From: Halicephalobus mephisto
Taxonomy: Eukaryota > Nematoda > Chromadorea > Rhabditida > Panagrolaimidae
DNA length: 64,000 nucleotides
Reading direction: 5' to 3'
Assembly (NCBI GenBank): GCA_009193035.1
Contig: SWDT01000011.1
Span: 1,054,001-1,118,000 of the forward strand
Shown here: in pieces, positions 48,017 to 61,180 of the stretch
How positions within the stretch are numbered: position 1 is the stretch's first letter
How the letters are laid out: each line of letters opens with the position of its first letter
Position numbers and translations under genes: made by a program
Notes under the pieces: model-generated
Database searches by the model: none
Told to the model about the DNA's origin: nothing
What the model saw: only the letters and a program-made list of their open reading frames with translations

Positions 48017-50468
48017 TCAAACAAGAGTACTGAAATTCATTCCGTTGGAATTTTTGACGTAATGTCCTCCAGCATCGAGATCGAACTTCTCGTCCATGGA
48101 GAAATTCGACGGAATAGTGTATTCTGTTTTGCAAAGACCATAAATGGACTGAACAGAAGCAAAAAGACAAAGTATTCCAACGACCAATCCGACGGAAGCA
48201 CAGATTGCCTTAGGGGCTGTTTGTAGATTCTGATACCAGACCGTCGATGGACAAACTGAAAATTTCCTAAAAAATCAATCGAGATTCAGAAGGACTCACC
48301 GAAGAGGAAAAACAAGAGAGACAGAAACCAGACGAAGATCGAAGTCGTTCGAATCACTTTCCCTTCCAGGATAAATCTCAAAGCTCTGAAATAAATTACC
48401 AAAAATCCTCCAACTTTTAATTTTTTAAAATAGGATAATGAGGTATAGATTCTAACTCTGAATTCAGAATTAAAAATTGACTTAAAATTTGGACATATGG
48501 GATATTGGATTTCATAAATCCACCAGAAGAGATCCGGTAAAATTATCTTCTTGAATGATACTAGTCTTAGACACTTCTAGGTTTTTTTAAAGATTAAGTT
48601 CTAATTTCAAGTTAAAAAAGTGGATATATGAAATCTGATTTCGATTTTAGAGATTCCATAAATCCACCAAATAAGCACTAATTAAATTCGTTATTTTCTG
48701 GATGATATCTACTTTTTAAGATCTCCAACTTTTCTTTAAAGATTAATTTCTGAAATCACGTCCTAAGGAAAGATTCTAAATTTTGTTAATTCTTCCGATT
48801 TCTGATTTAAAATTCAGAATCTAGAACTCTACCATACATCTGATATTTTTTAATTTAAAAATACTAATTTTTTAAAATATTAAAATAATTCTTAATCAAA
48901 AAACTCACAAAGGAGGACAATCGGGGTTTGTTTTGCAGAGCTTCAAGGCGCAGATTAACTGGCTTCCGACGATGAAGACTGTCCCCAAGGAAGTGACAAA
49001 AGTAGACCAACTCGCGACGAATATCATCTGCTTTAAATTTTTCCAAATATAAACTTGAAATCCAAAAATATTTTCTGAAGGTTCTTTACTGTCTTCTACA
49101 GTAGACCCAAGACGATAAGAATCCGAAAGAGCATGACAGTAACCGAAGTAAGCAGTAATGGAGCAGATGAAGCAGATGGCTGTCAACGACAAAAGTGTAT
49201 ATTTCAACTAAAACCGACATTATTTAAAACATTTTTAAAAAATTATTTCAACTAAAACTGACATTATTTAAAGCACTTTTAAAAAATTATTTCAACTAAA
49301 ACCGACATTATTTAAAGCATTTTAAAAAAATTATTTCAAAGTTATCTCAGCACAAATTCCCAAAATCATTAATTTCAGATGTTATTTTAGATGTTATTAG
49401 AATTTTTCATTAAATTTAAATTCAAATAAAACTAAAAATATCTCGACAAAAATTTTTTTATTTTTTAGAAATTACTAGATTTCAAAAATTTCATAAAATC
49501 GGGAAAATTTAAATAAAATTAAAATTTCCTTATTTTCCAAAATTCTTAAAACTAAAAAATAAAAGTCGATTTTTCTAACAAATTATTTAAATTACTGTTT
49601 TTTTTTCTATTTTAAGTGAAAATTCAAAAAATATTAATTTTCGTTTAATTATAACTTTTAAAATTAAAAAATCACCTTATTTTGCATCCGACATTTGTGG
49701 GTCTCGAGTGGACTTTTCTGTAGATACAGTATTTGAGGAAGAGAAACGTTTTCAGATTCCATGACTGGGGAGTGTTTCAACGACAACGGAGGGGCGATGT
49801 ACGGCAGTCTTCTCGGGCTCTGTCGACGAGGAGGACTGGAATTCCTCGGAGAAACCGGCTAAAATCACATTTGTATAAAATCAAAAATTCTAATTTAATT
49901 AAATTTCGAAATATTTAAAAAATTCTTGAAATTTAAAAAATCTTCGGAAATTTCAATTTTTATTAAATTCTAGTTTTAAAAAACACAAAAATCAAAATTA
50001 TTTCGACACGAATTTTCAGAAAATTCCTAATTTAAAAAATTTCTAATTTTGAGAATTTCAATTTTTATTAAATTTAAAATTTAAAAAACAAAAAAAATCA
50101 AAATTATCTCGATTCGAATTTTCAGAAAAATCCAAATTTTTTAATTTTAAATATTTTTAAATTTCTGTTAAATTTAAAAATATTTTTCGAATTTTCCAAC
50201 ATTTTAGGAAATTCCATAACCTTTCGTTGAATCCTAAAAAATTCTAAAGAATTCCAATCGCGAAAAATTAATTATTTGATATTTCAAAAATCCTGTTTTC
50301 GAAAAAAACCAAAATGTCAAAAATGAACATTTTCAAAAATATTTTTCTACAAAGCCAGGAAATCCAACTCACAGAAGGGCCGTAGTCGAATCTTCTAAGT
50401 TGCGGAGTTGTAGGAGCATAGTTTCCTCGGGAGGCGTAATCCCTAGTAGGTGAATGTTGATGCATCAT
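48017..50468 (-). CDS. Four-transmembrane protein of unknown function
   Basis: Exons are 50468-50373, 49858-49676, 49207-48909, 48385-48300 and 48255-48017, in frame, giving 300 residues. About 95 N-terminal residues are cytoplasmic-looking, rich in Pro, Arg and Ser (SPPRRQSPRRLPYIAPP). Four hydrophobic spans follow: LKYTLLSLTAICFICSITAY, MIFVASWSTFVTSLGTVFIV, TTSIFVWFLSLFFLFVCPST and AICASVGLVVGILCLFASVQ. The tail is about 50 residues and polar. The spacing (short loop 1, short loop 3) resembles claudin- or TMEM-type tetraspans. I do not see the claudin W-GLW-C-C signature or tetraspanin CCG, so I leave it unnamed. Two introns, 49208-49675 and 49859-50372, are AT-rich and carry copies of the TCGACACGAATTTTC motif. 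Confidence 0.75.
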
Positions 50469-51364
50469 CGGATTTTCTAAAACTAATAAAACCGATCAAA
50501 ACAAATACGGAATTCGAAATTTCCGATAAAAGTGTGAAATTAAAAACGGTCAATTTTGGACAGTCATCAATCACGTCAGCTGTTTGAGATTCTCGAAAAT
50601 CGGAGGTTGTCAGTTAAGTAAAAACAAAGATATCTGATTAATTAAAATTCCATCGCCGAAAATCAGTTTTGCCCGGTTTATGACAGGTCAGTCACGGCCT
50701 TTTCGATTGAGGGTCAATCGAGGTCGATTTGCATAACCTACATTCAATCAATGACAGCCAGTGTTTCCAATCATGAGTCCTAAGAAAACAAATTTTCAAA
50801 AACGAAAATATCTCATTAATTCCAATCGTAAAACATCTATTGAATCATTTCTTCCAGAACTCTAGAGGAATGACGGTTCTATTCAATTTTTTCAAAAGTC
50901 CATAAAGAAACAAAACGTCCAGGTCAAGCAGTCGCGTCGGAAAATTCCAAAATTCACTTTTAGAAAATATAATCCATCAACAAACAAGCAGATAATTGAC
51001 GGATTTTGACTAAGGATCGCACGGCCTTGATTGGCTCGGATAAAGGAAGCTAATGCTGGAAATAAAAAACTTACTCCGGAATCAATCAAGGAGGTTCCCC
51101 GACGGGAAGTGCACCTGTTCAAAAAAGCAGTAAAAGATCGCCAGCGGTCGAATTACTTCATCGGGACTTTGCGATAAATCACGTCCGACAAGTGCCATCT
51201 CTTGTTAAGTCTCAGTTCCATTGCGAGGATCTCCATAAATTGATAACAATTCGTTTTTTATAAAAACCTAAAGGAAATCTCCTTATCCTGTCACGAAAAT
51301 ACAATAATTTCAGTCATCATAAACAGCAATCTCAATCAGAACAAAATGCCGCCTTTCATATCGT
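50469..51364. other. Intergenic region upstream of the four-TM gene
   Basis: Its composition is more balanced than most spacers here. It has only short ORFs without splice context or motifs. It probably contains the promoter of the four-TM gene and the 3' flank of the next gene. Confidence 0.45.
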
Positions 51365-51957
51365 CTAAGGGCTGTTGTCGCTAGTAGACGGAGTCGCATA
51401 CGTGACGTATTCTTGGGGAATATAGCGACGGGGAAATGGAGGCAAAATATCATCATTCGTTCCAACGAGTTTTCCATATTCATCTGGCTGAGAAATGCTG
51501 AATGGACTATGAGAGAGGGCCAACATCAATCCCCTGTCATACTTCATACTGGACCGCATCTCACCGTCAGGAGTCCGAACGCCGATAATCGTGCACCCAT
51601 GGCCATCAGGGATTTTCGAAATCTAGGAATGATATATGAAGACGGAAAGAAGTAACTTACAACTCTAGCCTTAGGGGTAACTTTGAGGTGGGCGAAGCTT
51701 TGGTCAGCCAGTTCTTCCAGAATCGACTTTGATGGACGGATCTGCTTCTGGCCGCTATCCTTACGTTCACGAAGACGATTATTCTCCTGTCCTTCAGATT
51801 TTTGATGGTGACTGTTGTTGCGTCCAGGAAAACGTCTATCGCCACCTCCTCCATGATGATTCGCCTTGTTGAACCGAAAACCGCTTGAACGGCGATTTCC
51901 ACCACGGTTTGGTGGAAGATTAGCCGGAGGCTGTTGGGTGACAACTTGATCAACCAT
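51365..51957 (-). CDS. Basic Gly/Arg/Asn-rich protein of unknown function
   Basis: Exons 51957-51661 and 51622-51365 join in phase 0, giving 184 residues. The start MVDQVVTQQPPANLPP follows an ATCCTTCAG about 16 bp upstream, a possible trans-splice acceptor. The N-terminal half is disordered and basic (NRGGNRRSSGFRFNKANHHG). A conserved-looking segment follows (KSILEELADQSFAHLKVTPK, then VVISKIPDGHGCTIIGVRTP), and the end is Pro/Ser/Thr-rich. The N-terminal composition hints at RNA binding, but I do not recognise the family. Confidence 0.75.
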
Positions 51958-52163
51958 TTCCGGTAAAATTCTTGCTGAAGGATAAAATACAATAGAAAAT
52001 GGTGAGGAAAAGACGTCCGCGGGAAGAATGCAAAACTTGCAGCAGGAATTCGTTCCGAGACTCAATTTCCGCCTTTCCTCGATGTTTTTAATTTTTTAAT
52101 TTTTTTATTTATTTTTTAATTTTTTATTTATTTTTTATTTTTTTAAAGCTGTTGTTTGATTCG

Positions 52164-54245
52164 ATGCTTTCTTCCCAACAAATCACAACTTTAAGCGAGA
52201 AATTCAGCTCGGTAAGTGTCAGATTTTAATTTTTATATATGAATAACTATTCAGATTGGCCTAAACGGCAGTGGCTTCATCCGAAGTTCCGATGTCGGAT
52301 CAGCTTTGACTCTTCTTGGTTACAGTATTCCTGGATACCAGCTTCGTGAACGTTTAGCGAGATTCGGCGACAAAGATTTGACTTTCGACGAGTTGAATGC
52401 GCTTTTTGCCGAGATCAGTGCTGGCGAATCGGGCCACGTGAGTTCCTGGAGGAAAGGAAGCGTGGGATCCAACGACGTCTACTACAGAGTTGCCGGAATA
52501 GCTGAACATGGTGCTGATGAAATCGTCCATACTATCCGAATTGAAGAAGAAGTGGCTTTTTCAAATTGGATCAATCGGAATCTTAGGAACGATCCGGATT
52601 TGAAGAAACATCTGCCTGTTGATCCCGACAACGGTGACTTGTACAAGAAAGTTCAAGACGGTTTGGTTTTATGTAAGTTGATCAATCTAGCTCAGCCGGA
52701 TACGATCGACGAACGTGCAATCAACAAGAAAAATCTGAACACCTACAGAAAATTGGAAAATTTGACTTTGGCGTTGATGAGTGCCCAAGCCATCGGATGT
52801 AACATCGTGAATATTGATGCTGATGACATTAGTAAGGGAAAACCGCATCTCATACTTGGCATAATTTGGCAGATTATCCGTGTCGGACTGTTTTCTCAAA
52901 TTAATCTGGAGCACGTCCCCGGAATGTTCCGACTTCTGAAGGAAGACGAAACTTTGGACGAACTGAGACGTCTTACTCCGGAGCAGATTCTTCTACGATG
53001 GGCCAATCACCACCTGGCTAATGTGAGTTTTCCAATTTAATTAAGAAATAAGTTAAAACTTCAGTCTGCAACCAATCATCGCATGACGAATTTCACGACG
53101 GATATTGTGGATTCTACTATCTACACCCATTTACTCAATCAAATCGCTCCAAAGGAAGCTGGTGTCACGTTATCCCCTCTTCAACAAAAAGGAAATGTTG
53201 AACGTGCTACTTATATGCTCAACGAAGCTTCCAAGATTGATTGTCGCAGTTTTGTAACTCCGGATGACGTTGCTGCCGGTAACTATAAGTTGAATTTGGC
53301 GTTTATGGCTAATTTGTTCAACAAGTATCCTGCGTTGCCGGAGCCAGAATCCAATGATGTTCTGAAGGAAGAAGTTATTGAAGAAACACGAGAAGAGAAG
53401 ACTTACAGGAACTGGATGAACAGTTTGGGAGTCGATCCTTATGTCGGGTATTTGTACACTGATCTGCAGAATGGATTAATTATCTTCCAAGTGAGTGCAT
53501 TTGTTTTTGAATAATTTAAAAAACGACTTTAGTTGTATGATCAAATCAAGCCAGGAATTGTGAACTGGAAACGCGTTGTGAAGACCTTCAGGAAATTGCA
53601 GAATATGATGGATCAAATTCAAAATTGCAATTACGCTGTTGAACTAGGAAAAACCCTTGGATTTTCTCTGGTTGGAATCCAAGGCAAGGATATATACGAC
53701 GGCAACCGTACTTTGACATTGGCTCTTGTATGGCAGGTAATGCGGGCTTACACACTTGAGATTCTTGCTAGATGCACAACCGGGGGAACTCACGTAACTG
53801 ACAAGGAAATTATTTGTTGGGTTAACGATAAACTGCGTAAATCTGGTAAATCGACGAAGATCCACAGTTTTCAAGATCCTTCTATTTCTAATGGGGTTGT
53901 TGTTTTGGATCTTATTGATGCTATTCATCCTGGAACGATTAATTACGATCTGGTCAACAAAGGAGCCACTGAAAAAGTAAGTTTTAATTTTTGTTTATAA
54001 ATAAAAGTTTTTTTAGGAAATGCTGGAAAATGCAAAGTACGCCATCACCTCTGGACGGAAGATCGGAGCTAAGATTTATGCACTTCCAGGTTTGGGATTT
54101 GGGTTAATTGTTGAATTAAGTTTTGATTTTAGAGGATGTTGTTGAACTTCGATCTAAAATGTTGATGACTGTCTTTGCTTGTCTGATGGCTAGAGATTAC
54201 ATGCCGAGTTTCCAGCCTGAAGGTGTGATGAATGGAAATAAGTGA
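52164..54245 (+). CDS. plst-1: Plastin/fimbrin, actin-bundling protein
   Basis: Plastins cross-link actin filaments into tight bundles at the cortex. Exons are 52164-52211, 52255-53022, 53065-53490, 53533-53976, 54017-54089 and 54133-54245, giving 623 residues (the family is about 625-640). The N terminus is the EF-hand headpiece but looks degenerate: FSSIGLNGSGFI and FGDKDLTFDELNALF lack the usual acidic calcium ligands of the first loop. Four calponin-homology domains follow. CH1 has EEVAFSNWINRNL and DGLVLCKLINLAQPDTID; CH2 has TPEQILLRWANHHL; CH3 has EKTYRNWMNSLGV and LQNGLIIFQLYDQIKPG; CH4 has VTDKEIICWVNDKL and VVVLDLIDAIHPGTIN. The end LMARDYMPSFQPEG is close to the usual LMARGL. It converges with the astacin gene 137 bp away. 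Confidence 0.95.
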
Positions 54246-54382
54246 TTTAAAACTTAGTATTTGGTTAATTGATTTGGAAAATTCTTATTGACAAATTTTA
54301 GGTTCAGTTCGTTATGTACGGTAATAGATTTTTATTCAAAGATCCTGACTTAAGCCTATTTTTTAAATTTTATATAGTTTAA

Positions 54383-57295
54383 TCAGACAAGTTGACTCAA
54401 CATCGGATCGTTCCCAACGCATCTGCCGTTGTCTACAGCAAATGGTGGACAACAAACTGGAGTATTGCATTCTGCGACGGAATCTGACAAACTGTAACGG
54501 GCTGGTTATTTTTCGTCTAGATAATTGGGGACTTACTGGGTACAAACTCGATTGTCGCAAAGTCGATTTAGAAACAGGACTTTTTGGCAATGTTCGTTGA
54601 CTGGACAAGCTTCTAGATTACAAGTATCGAATTCTTGGGTTTTGTCGTCGCATTCTGCTGTTTCGCAGATTCTAACTCTTGATCGGATTCCGCAACCCCC
54701 GCAAGGTCGTGAACACTCGGACCAAGGTCCCCAGTTTGAGAAGATGTTTCTTCCGGCGATGGTAGTGGGTTTCATTGTCGTAGTTGCTTCTGTTTTTGGA
54801 ATGATGGCGGCTTTTTTCGTTGCTAAATTATAATTAATTAAATCTTGATTTAGAAAATAATTTACTTGATCTTGCTCTTAGTTTGAATCCGATGTCTTGA
54901 CTCACTTGGGTATTGAAGATAACTGCTATTTGGGAAAATTCAGAAATCATTGTTCCATTTGGTTTGTGGAAACAGCAGAATCTGGGTCCTGTGTTTCTTT
55001 GGTCTTTGTTTAGTTTTAATTCGACGTAATCTAAACAAGTAGTAGAACATAGAAATCCAAAATCCTCGATGAATTCGACTTCGATTCTTTGTTTTTTAGG
55101 AACTTTTAAAATCCAACTGCAAAATTGATTTTCGATATATCCGTCATTGTCGTAATCTGGTGATTGAATAGTGTTCCATGAAGATGAAAGTTGGATTATT
55201 CCACCACATTTGGCGTTTTTTGAATTTTGGTTTTTTTCACAATTTTCGCCACCGTAACCTTGAGGACAAAGACAAGTATTGCATTTGTTTGGATGGGGAT
55301 ATCCGCCGTTTTTGCATCTGGCGGAATCTGGGTTCCTCATTCCGTCCTCGTCACTGCATTTATCTATCTTCAGACTCTAACTCAAAAAAGTTGTTTTTAA
55401 TTAAAAATTACCTTTACAGTATGCTTTGTTGATTATTTGGACATCTAAAAACGAAAGTTTTTCTCTTTGGCCGATGGTGTACTGGAATTTGGGGTCTTTT
55501 GTGAGAAGTGTTTTCGAAATTCCATCATATGAAAAAGCCGTGGATCCGTAATGCATAATTGAACCGTAATCGTAGGGTATTCCTAAAGTCGTTATTTCGT
55601 CTGTTCCTCTCATTTGGAAATCTGACATGTAAGAAGGCAAAATAAAATCTTTTTCGACTTCGAGATAGTCTCCGGCATCTGGTCGAGATTGCTCGTGCCA
55701 CAGCCCCAGGGCATGCCCGATTTCGTGTTCTATCACCCCTACCTGGGAAATTAATATTTTTAAAAATTAAAGAATTTTAAAGTTTCCAGAAGATTCTAAA
55801 AAATTTCTACAAGATTCTAAAAAATCAAAATTTTCTGTGAAATTTTGGAAGATTTTAGAATCTTCTATTGGATTTTAGAATTTTAATTAAATTTTAGAAT
55901 ATTTTACAGAATTTTAAAGTTTCGAGATTTTTGGGGATTTTAGGATTTTAATATTTCAAAATTTTCGAAATTTTTGAGATTTTTGGGAATTTTAGAATTT
56001 TAAGATTTTTAGGAATTTTAGGATTTCAAAAGTTTAAGATTTTTAGGAATTTTAGGATTTCGAAGTTTTCGAGATTTTTAGGAATTTTAGGATTTTAATA
56101 TTTCAAAATTTTCGAAATTTTTGAGATTTTTGGGAATTTTAATTAAATAGATTGAATAATGAAAAAAACAGACCGTCTCGCACCCTTCTCCTATGGACAC
56201 CCCCTGTCTCCCCCCGTATCTGCCGATCATGGAGTAGCACCCTTGGCCCTTGAAGAACTCTATGTAGTCTCCGTCTGGCTTCTCGACGACATGCTGGAAT
56301 TTTATGCAAGTGTGATTCTGCCAGAAATTAACGGCTTCAATGACTTGTGTGATGGCGAATAAAGCTTTAAAAAAATAATAAAATTAAAAAAATAATTTAA
56401 TTTTACTCATGGATTCGTGAAATCTGTATTTTATCGGAAATTCTTCCCAGATCGCTTCTGGATCGGAACTCAAGCTTCTTCGTCTTTTTTGATTCGAAAG
56501 ATGATTCAACAACGATGTGGCTTGCTTCTCAGTCAAGAAGATATCTCCTTCGAACAGATACGGACATAATTCCGACTTTGTCTTCGGCTGAGTTGATGAA
56601 ATCGAAACTGGTTTCTGCCTGTCCGAAGCACTCTGGATATTCATTATTAAAAAAATATTTTTATAAAATTAAAAAAAAATTATTTTATAAAATTCTAAAA
56701 TAATAATAATTTTATAAAATTTTAAAATTATAATATTTTTAAAAATTTAAATTTAAATATTATTTTTGAAGATTTTCGAACTTTTTATTCGTTTTTGGGA
56801 AATTTTAGAAATTGTAACTTTTTAGAATTTTTGAAAATTTAAATTTAAATATTATTTTCAAATTTTTTCTTAAATTTTGAAAAACTTTCGAATTTTTTAT
56901 TCGTTTTTGGGAAATTTCAGAAATTATAACTTTTTAGAATTTTCGAAAATTTTAATTTAAATATTATTATGAAAGATTTTCGAATTTTTTATTCGTTTTT
57001 GGGAAATTTTAGAAATTTAGAGAGAATTTGAATCAGATGGTTAACTTACATCTCGACTGAAGACCCGATTTCCGAAGACTTTTTTGTGAGTTAATTCCTT
57101 CAATTTTAGCAGCAAATCTCCTACGTTATCGAGGGACCGTTCGGGGACATCGAAATGACTCGTCAATTCCTCCTTCACCGATTTCCCTGAGGCTGAATCT
57201 TGTAAAATTTCGACAGATTTTTTTCCAAATTCAGAAACATCGGATCCTTTTATGGATACTGTAGAAAAATAAAAAAATAAAACAAATATCCTCAT
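54383..57295 (-). CDS. Astacin metalloprotease with EGF, CUB and TSP1 domains (NAS-33/HCH-1 type)
   Basis: This secreted zinc protease belongs to the nematode astacin subgroup that includes the hatching enzyme HCH-1. Exons are 57295-57050, 56632-56407, 56364-56174, 55742-55412, 55363-54866, 54822-54537 and 54491-54383, in frame, giving 628 residues. A signal peptide (MRIFVLFFYFSTVS) leads a propeptide ending at a basic KRRRSLSS site. The catalytic domain holds the zinc motif HEIGHALGLWHEQSRPD near residue 227 and the Met-turn SIMHYGSTAFS. An EGF module follows (CKNGGYPHP...CLCPQGYGGENC), then CUB (KCGGIIQLSS...), then TSP1 near 525 (NWGPWSECSRPCGGCG), then a Cys-rich tail (ECNTPVCCPPF). The catalytic residues are intact. 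The exact NAS orthologue is not certain. Confidence 0.93.
55743..56173 (-). other. Astacin-gene intron 3, degenerate repeats
   Basis: The plus strand shows GATTTTTGGGAATTTTAGGATTTTAA-type units repeated with a period of about 35-60 bp. Nothing else was seen. The intron 56633-57049 is similar, with three units of about 120 bp containing TTTATTCGTTTTTGGGAAAT. Confidence 0.6.
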
Positions 57296-58361
<1,066 letters not shown>

Positions 58362-58397
58362 ATCCCTTCCAGCAGTCGTCAAGTTGTTTATCCCAAA

Positions 58398-58413
58398 GGC
58401 CCTCTTTAGGGCC
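58398..58413 (+). terminator. Histone mRNA 3' stem-loop, H4
   Basis: GGCCCTCTTTAGGGCC is a 6-bp stem with a 4-nt loop, preceded by CCCAAA and followed by ACATACA. It is the typical processing and binding site of replication-dependent histone mRNAs. An identical element follows H2A and H2B. Confidence 0.95.
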
Positions 58414-59813
58414 ACATACAGGAATCTCAGAGACGGGGTACTCAATAAATAATAATTTGGGGGAATTCTTGATTTAAAGTTCAATCAGACCAAAGAACGA
58501 GATCTTAGAGGTAGTTGTTAAATTTGAGATTCGAACAGACAATTGCAAGTCTGATTTGACAGGAATCACCCGTTCGATCAGTTGTCTGGCAGATGACCTA
58601 AATGTGGGGGAAACGAGGGTACTCATCTACAATGATCCGATGGTTCAATTTAAAAAACTACACTGCTTTATCAACAGGAATTCAGCTGCATGACGGCTGC
58701 TCCCTCTCTTCCACAAGATTTATCTCCTTCATTTCGTTTTTATATTAATTTTTTAATATTTAAATTAACTTAATAATTTAGTTAAGTAAGAAAAATAGTG
58801 ATTTAAAAAGAATTTCGAAATTAGGGAGAGTCGAAAAGAAGGAAAATGGAGAGCGAATGTCGTACAGCCGAGAGTTCACTGATTAGCCAGATTTGCCATT
58901 TTACTCAGAACTGCCAACCACCAAGTGCGCGAGAGAGTCCACTCGCAATGGCCGATTTTAGGTATCTACGGAAAATCCAATATCGTTCGATTCATTGTTT
59001 ACGACTGTTAAAAAGGAAATTGTAGTTTATTTCGAAATTCGAGTAAAGTACTAAAGGAACAAAATTCGAAGGTATTTTTGAACAAATTCGACCATGAATA
59101 TTCTGCAACATGAAAAATCACAAAAATCCAAATATTGAAAATTCAGCAATTGTGATTTTGTTCGTTCTCGTCGAACAGCCAATCGAAGAACAGCAAAATT
59201 CATTCCTAAAACGCCGGCAGATTCGTCCACAAAGAATTCTGATATCCACATTTTGGATTTGTGCGATATAGGAATAAATCCAAAGTCCACCCAACAATAC
59301 AAAATTAATCATGATCGTCTGGTCCTTCGATCCAAATCCTCATTTGGTGACGTGCGTAGGCAAATTCGGATATCCATTCATAAAGAATTTACTCCCAACG
59401 ATTTCGGGATTCGTGCTCAAAAATCACAAATAACTTAAATTTTTCATATTCGTAAGGAAATCCGTAGATGGGATCAAAACTATAAAAACCGTAGATTTTA
59501 GAACAGGTTTTCTATTATACTACCAAACTAGTGAGATATTTCAATCACATCTTTGCTGAAGTCCTCAAAACCTCAAGCTCATCTCATTGGAATCATACTT
59601 ATCATTACCGTAGAGCCCAGCAAAAGCCTAGAATACTTCCCAAACGCAACGTTACATACATTTCCTACTCTCATTCCATTACGCAACTTCACTGCCTTCC
59701 GATGTATCTTCAAAAACCTCCCCTGATAACCAAACTGTTTCTCTCACTCCAAAATTCAACAAACAACCCAATCAATGTTTATTCAAAACCCTGTCTCTGA
59801 GATCTCTGTATGT
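58414..59813. other. Spacer between the H4 and H2A 3' ends
   Basis: Composition is moderately balanced, and none of the short ORFs (for example 59531-59800 +) has recognisable features. 58795-58830 (GATTTAAAAAGAATTTCGAA then ATTAGGGAGAGTCG) resembles the unit repeated at 35.1-35.4 kb. No H1 or H3 histone and no RNA gene was recognised. Confidence 0.5.
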
Positions 59814-59829
59814 GGCCCTAAAGAGGGCC
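59814..59829 (-). terminator. Histone mRNA 3' stem-loop, H2A
   Basis: On the minus strand GGCCCTCTTTAGGGCC follows the H2A stop by about 50 bp. It is identical to the H4 and H2B elements and has the same CCAAA and ACATACA flanks. Confidence 0.95.
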
Positions 59830-59877
59830 TTTGGAATAAAAATCAGCTCGGAGGAGTTCCGGCGGAGTGAACCAGAT

Positions 59878-60316
59878 TTACTGGCTTTCGGCGTGCTTGG
59901 CACTGGCCTTGGGGAGAAGGCTGGTGTGGATGGAAGGAAGAACACCACCTTGGGCGATGGTGACTCCGGCGAGAAGCTTGTTCAATTCCTCGTCGTTGCG
60001 GACAGCGAGTTGCAAATGGCGAGGGTTGATTCTGGTCTTCTTGTTGTCGCGAGCGGCGTTTCCGGCCAATTCCAGAACTTCAGCAGCGAGGTATTCAAGA
60101 ACAGCGGCGAGGTAGACAGGGGCTCCACCTGGAAGGAAACTCATATATCAAAATCGAAAAGCAAGACGAAAACCAACCTCCGACGCGTTCAGCGTAGTGT
60201 CCCTTGCGGAGCAGTCTGTGAAGACGACCAACAGGGAATTGAAGTCCAGCACGGCTGCTTCGGGATTTGGCCTTTCCGCCAGTCTTGGCCTTGGCTCCTT
60301 TTCCTCTTCCGGACAT
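59878..60316 (-). CDS. Histone H2A
   Basis: Exons 60316-60178 and 60128-59878 join in phase 1, giving 129 residues. The start [20 protein letters not shown], the [20 protein letters not shown] block and the acidic-patch helix [20 protein letters not shown] are canonical. The C terminus is short, as in replication-type H2A and not H2A.Z. The 49-bp intron interrupts the codon after ERVG and closely resembles the H4 intron in sequence. It ends TTTTGATATATGAGTTTCCT then TCCAG. H2B is divergent, with starts 326 bp apart. Confidence 0.97.
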
Positions 60317-60642
60317 GTTGACGTTACGAGCTTGAGTGAGTTATCGAACAGAGTCGAGTGACGAGGACGACGCTCTTCTTGCTTTTATACCGGTCAACGA
60401 GCCAAGTTCGACCCGCCCAGATTGGCGCCAGTTTTTTGGCGGCAAAAATGGGAGCGTCGAGTCCACTCTCGCACAGTTTAGGTCAAACTGGCTCCTCCTC
60501 GTGCGGAAAATAGGCTTGACTGACCGTTTCTCAGCTTTTCCCGCCAGTTCGTTGGGTCAGCCCACTGCGCCATATAAAAGCGCGGTTTTTTCAGGTCTCT
60601 CCATCAGTCGAGTTTCCTCACTGTAAACGCTCAACTCTCATC
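60317..60642. promoter_or_regulatory. Bidirectional H2A/H2B promoter
   Basis: A TATAAAA for H2A lies on the minus strand at 60383-60389 and one for H2B at 60573-60579. Between them are TTGGCGCCA (60422-60430), TTTTGGCGGCAAAA (60434-60447) and TTTTCCCGCC (60537 onward), all E2F-like. These fit S-phase transcription of both genes. Confidence 0.75.
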
Positions 60643-61115
<473 letters not shown>

Positions 61116-61164
61116 GATGCCTCTGGTGTGGCCTCCCTTGGCTGATATGTTTTTTTATTCCAAA

Positions 61165-61180
61165 GGCCCTCTTTAGGGCC
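61165..61180 (+). terminator. Histone mRNA 3' stem-loop, H2B
   Basis: GGCCCTCTTTAGGGCC, with the TTCCAAA and ACATACA flanks, starts about 50 bp after the H2B stop codon. Confidence 0.95.
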
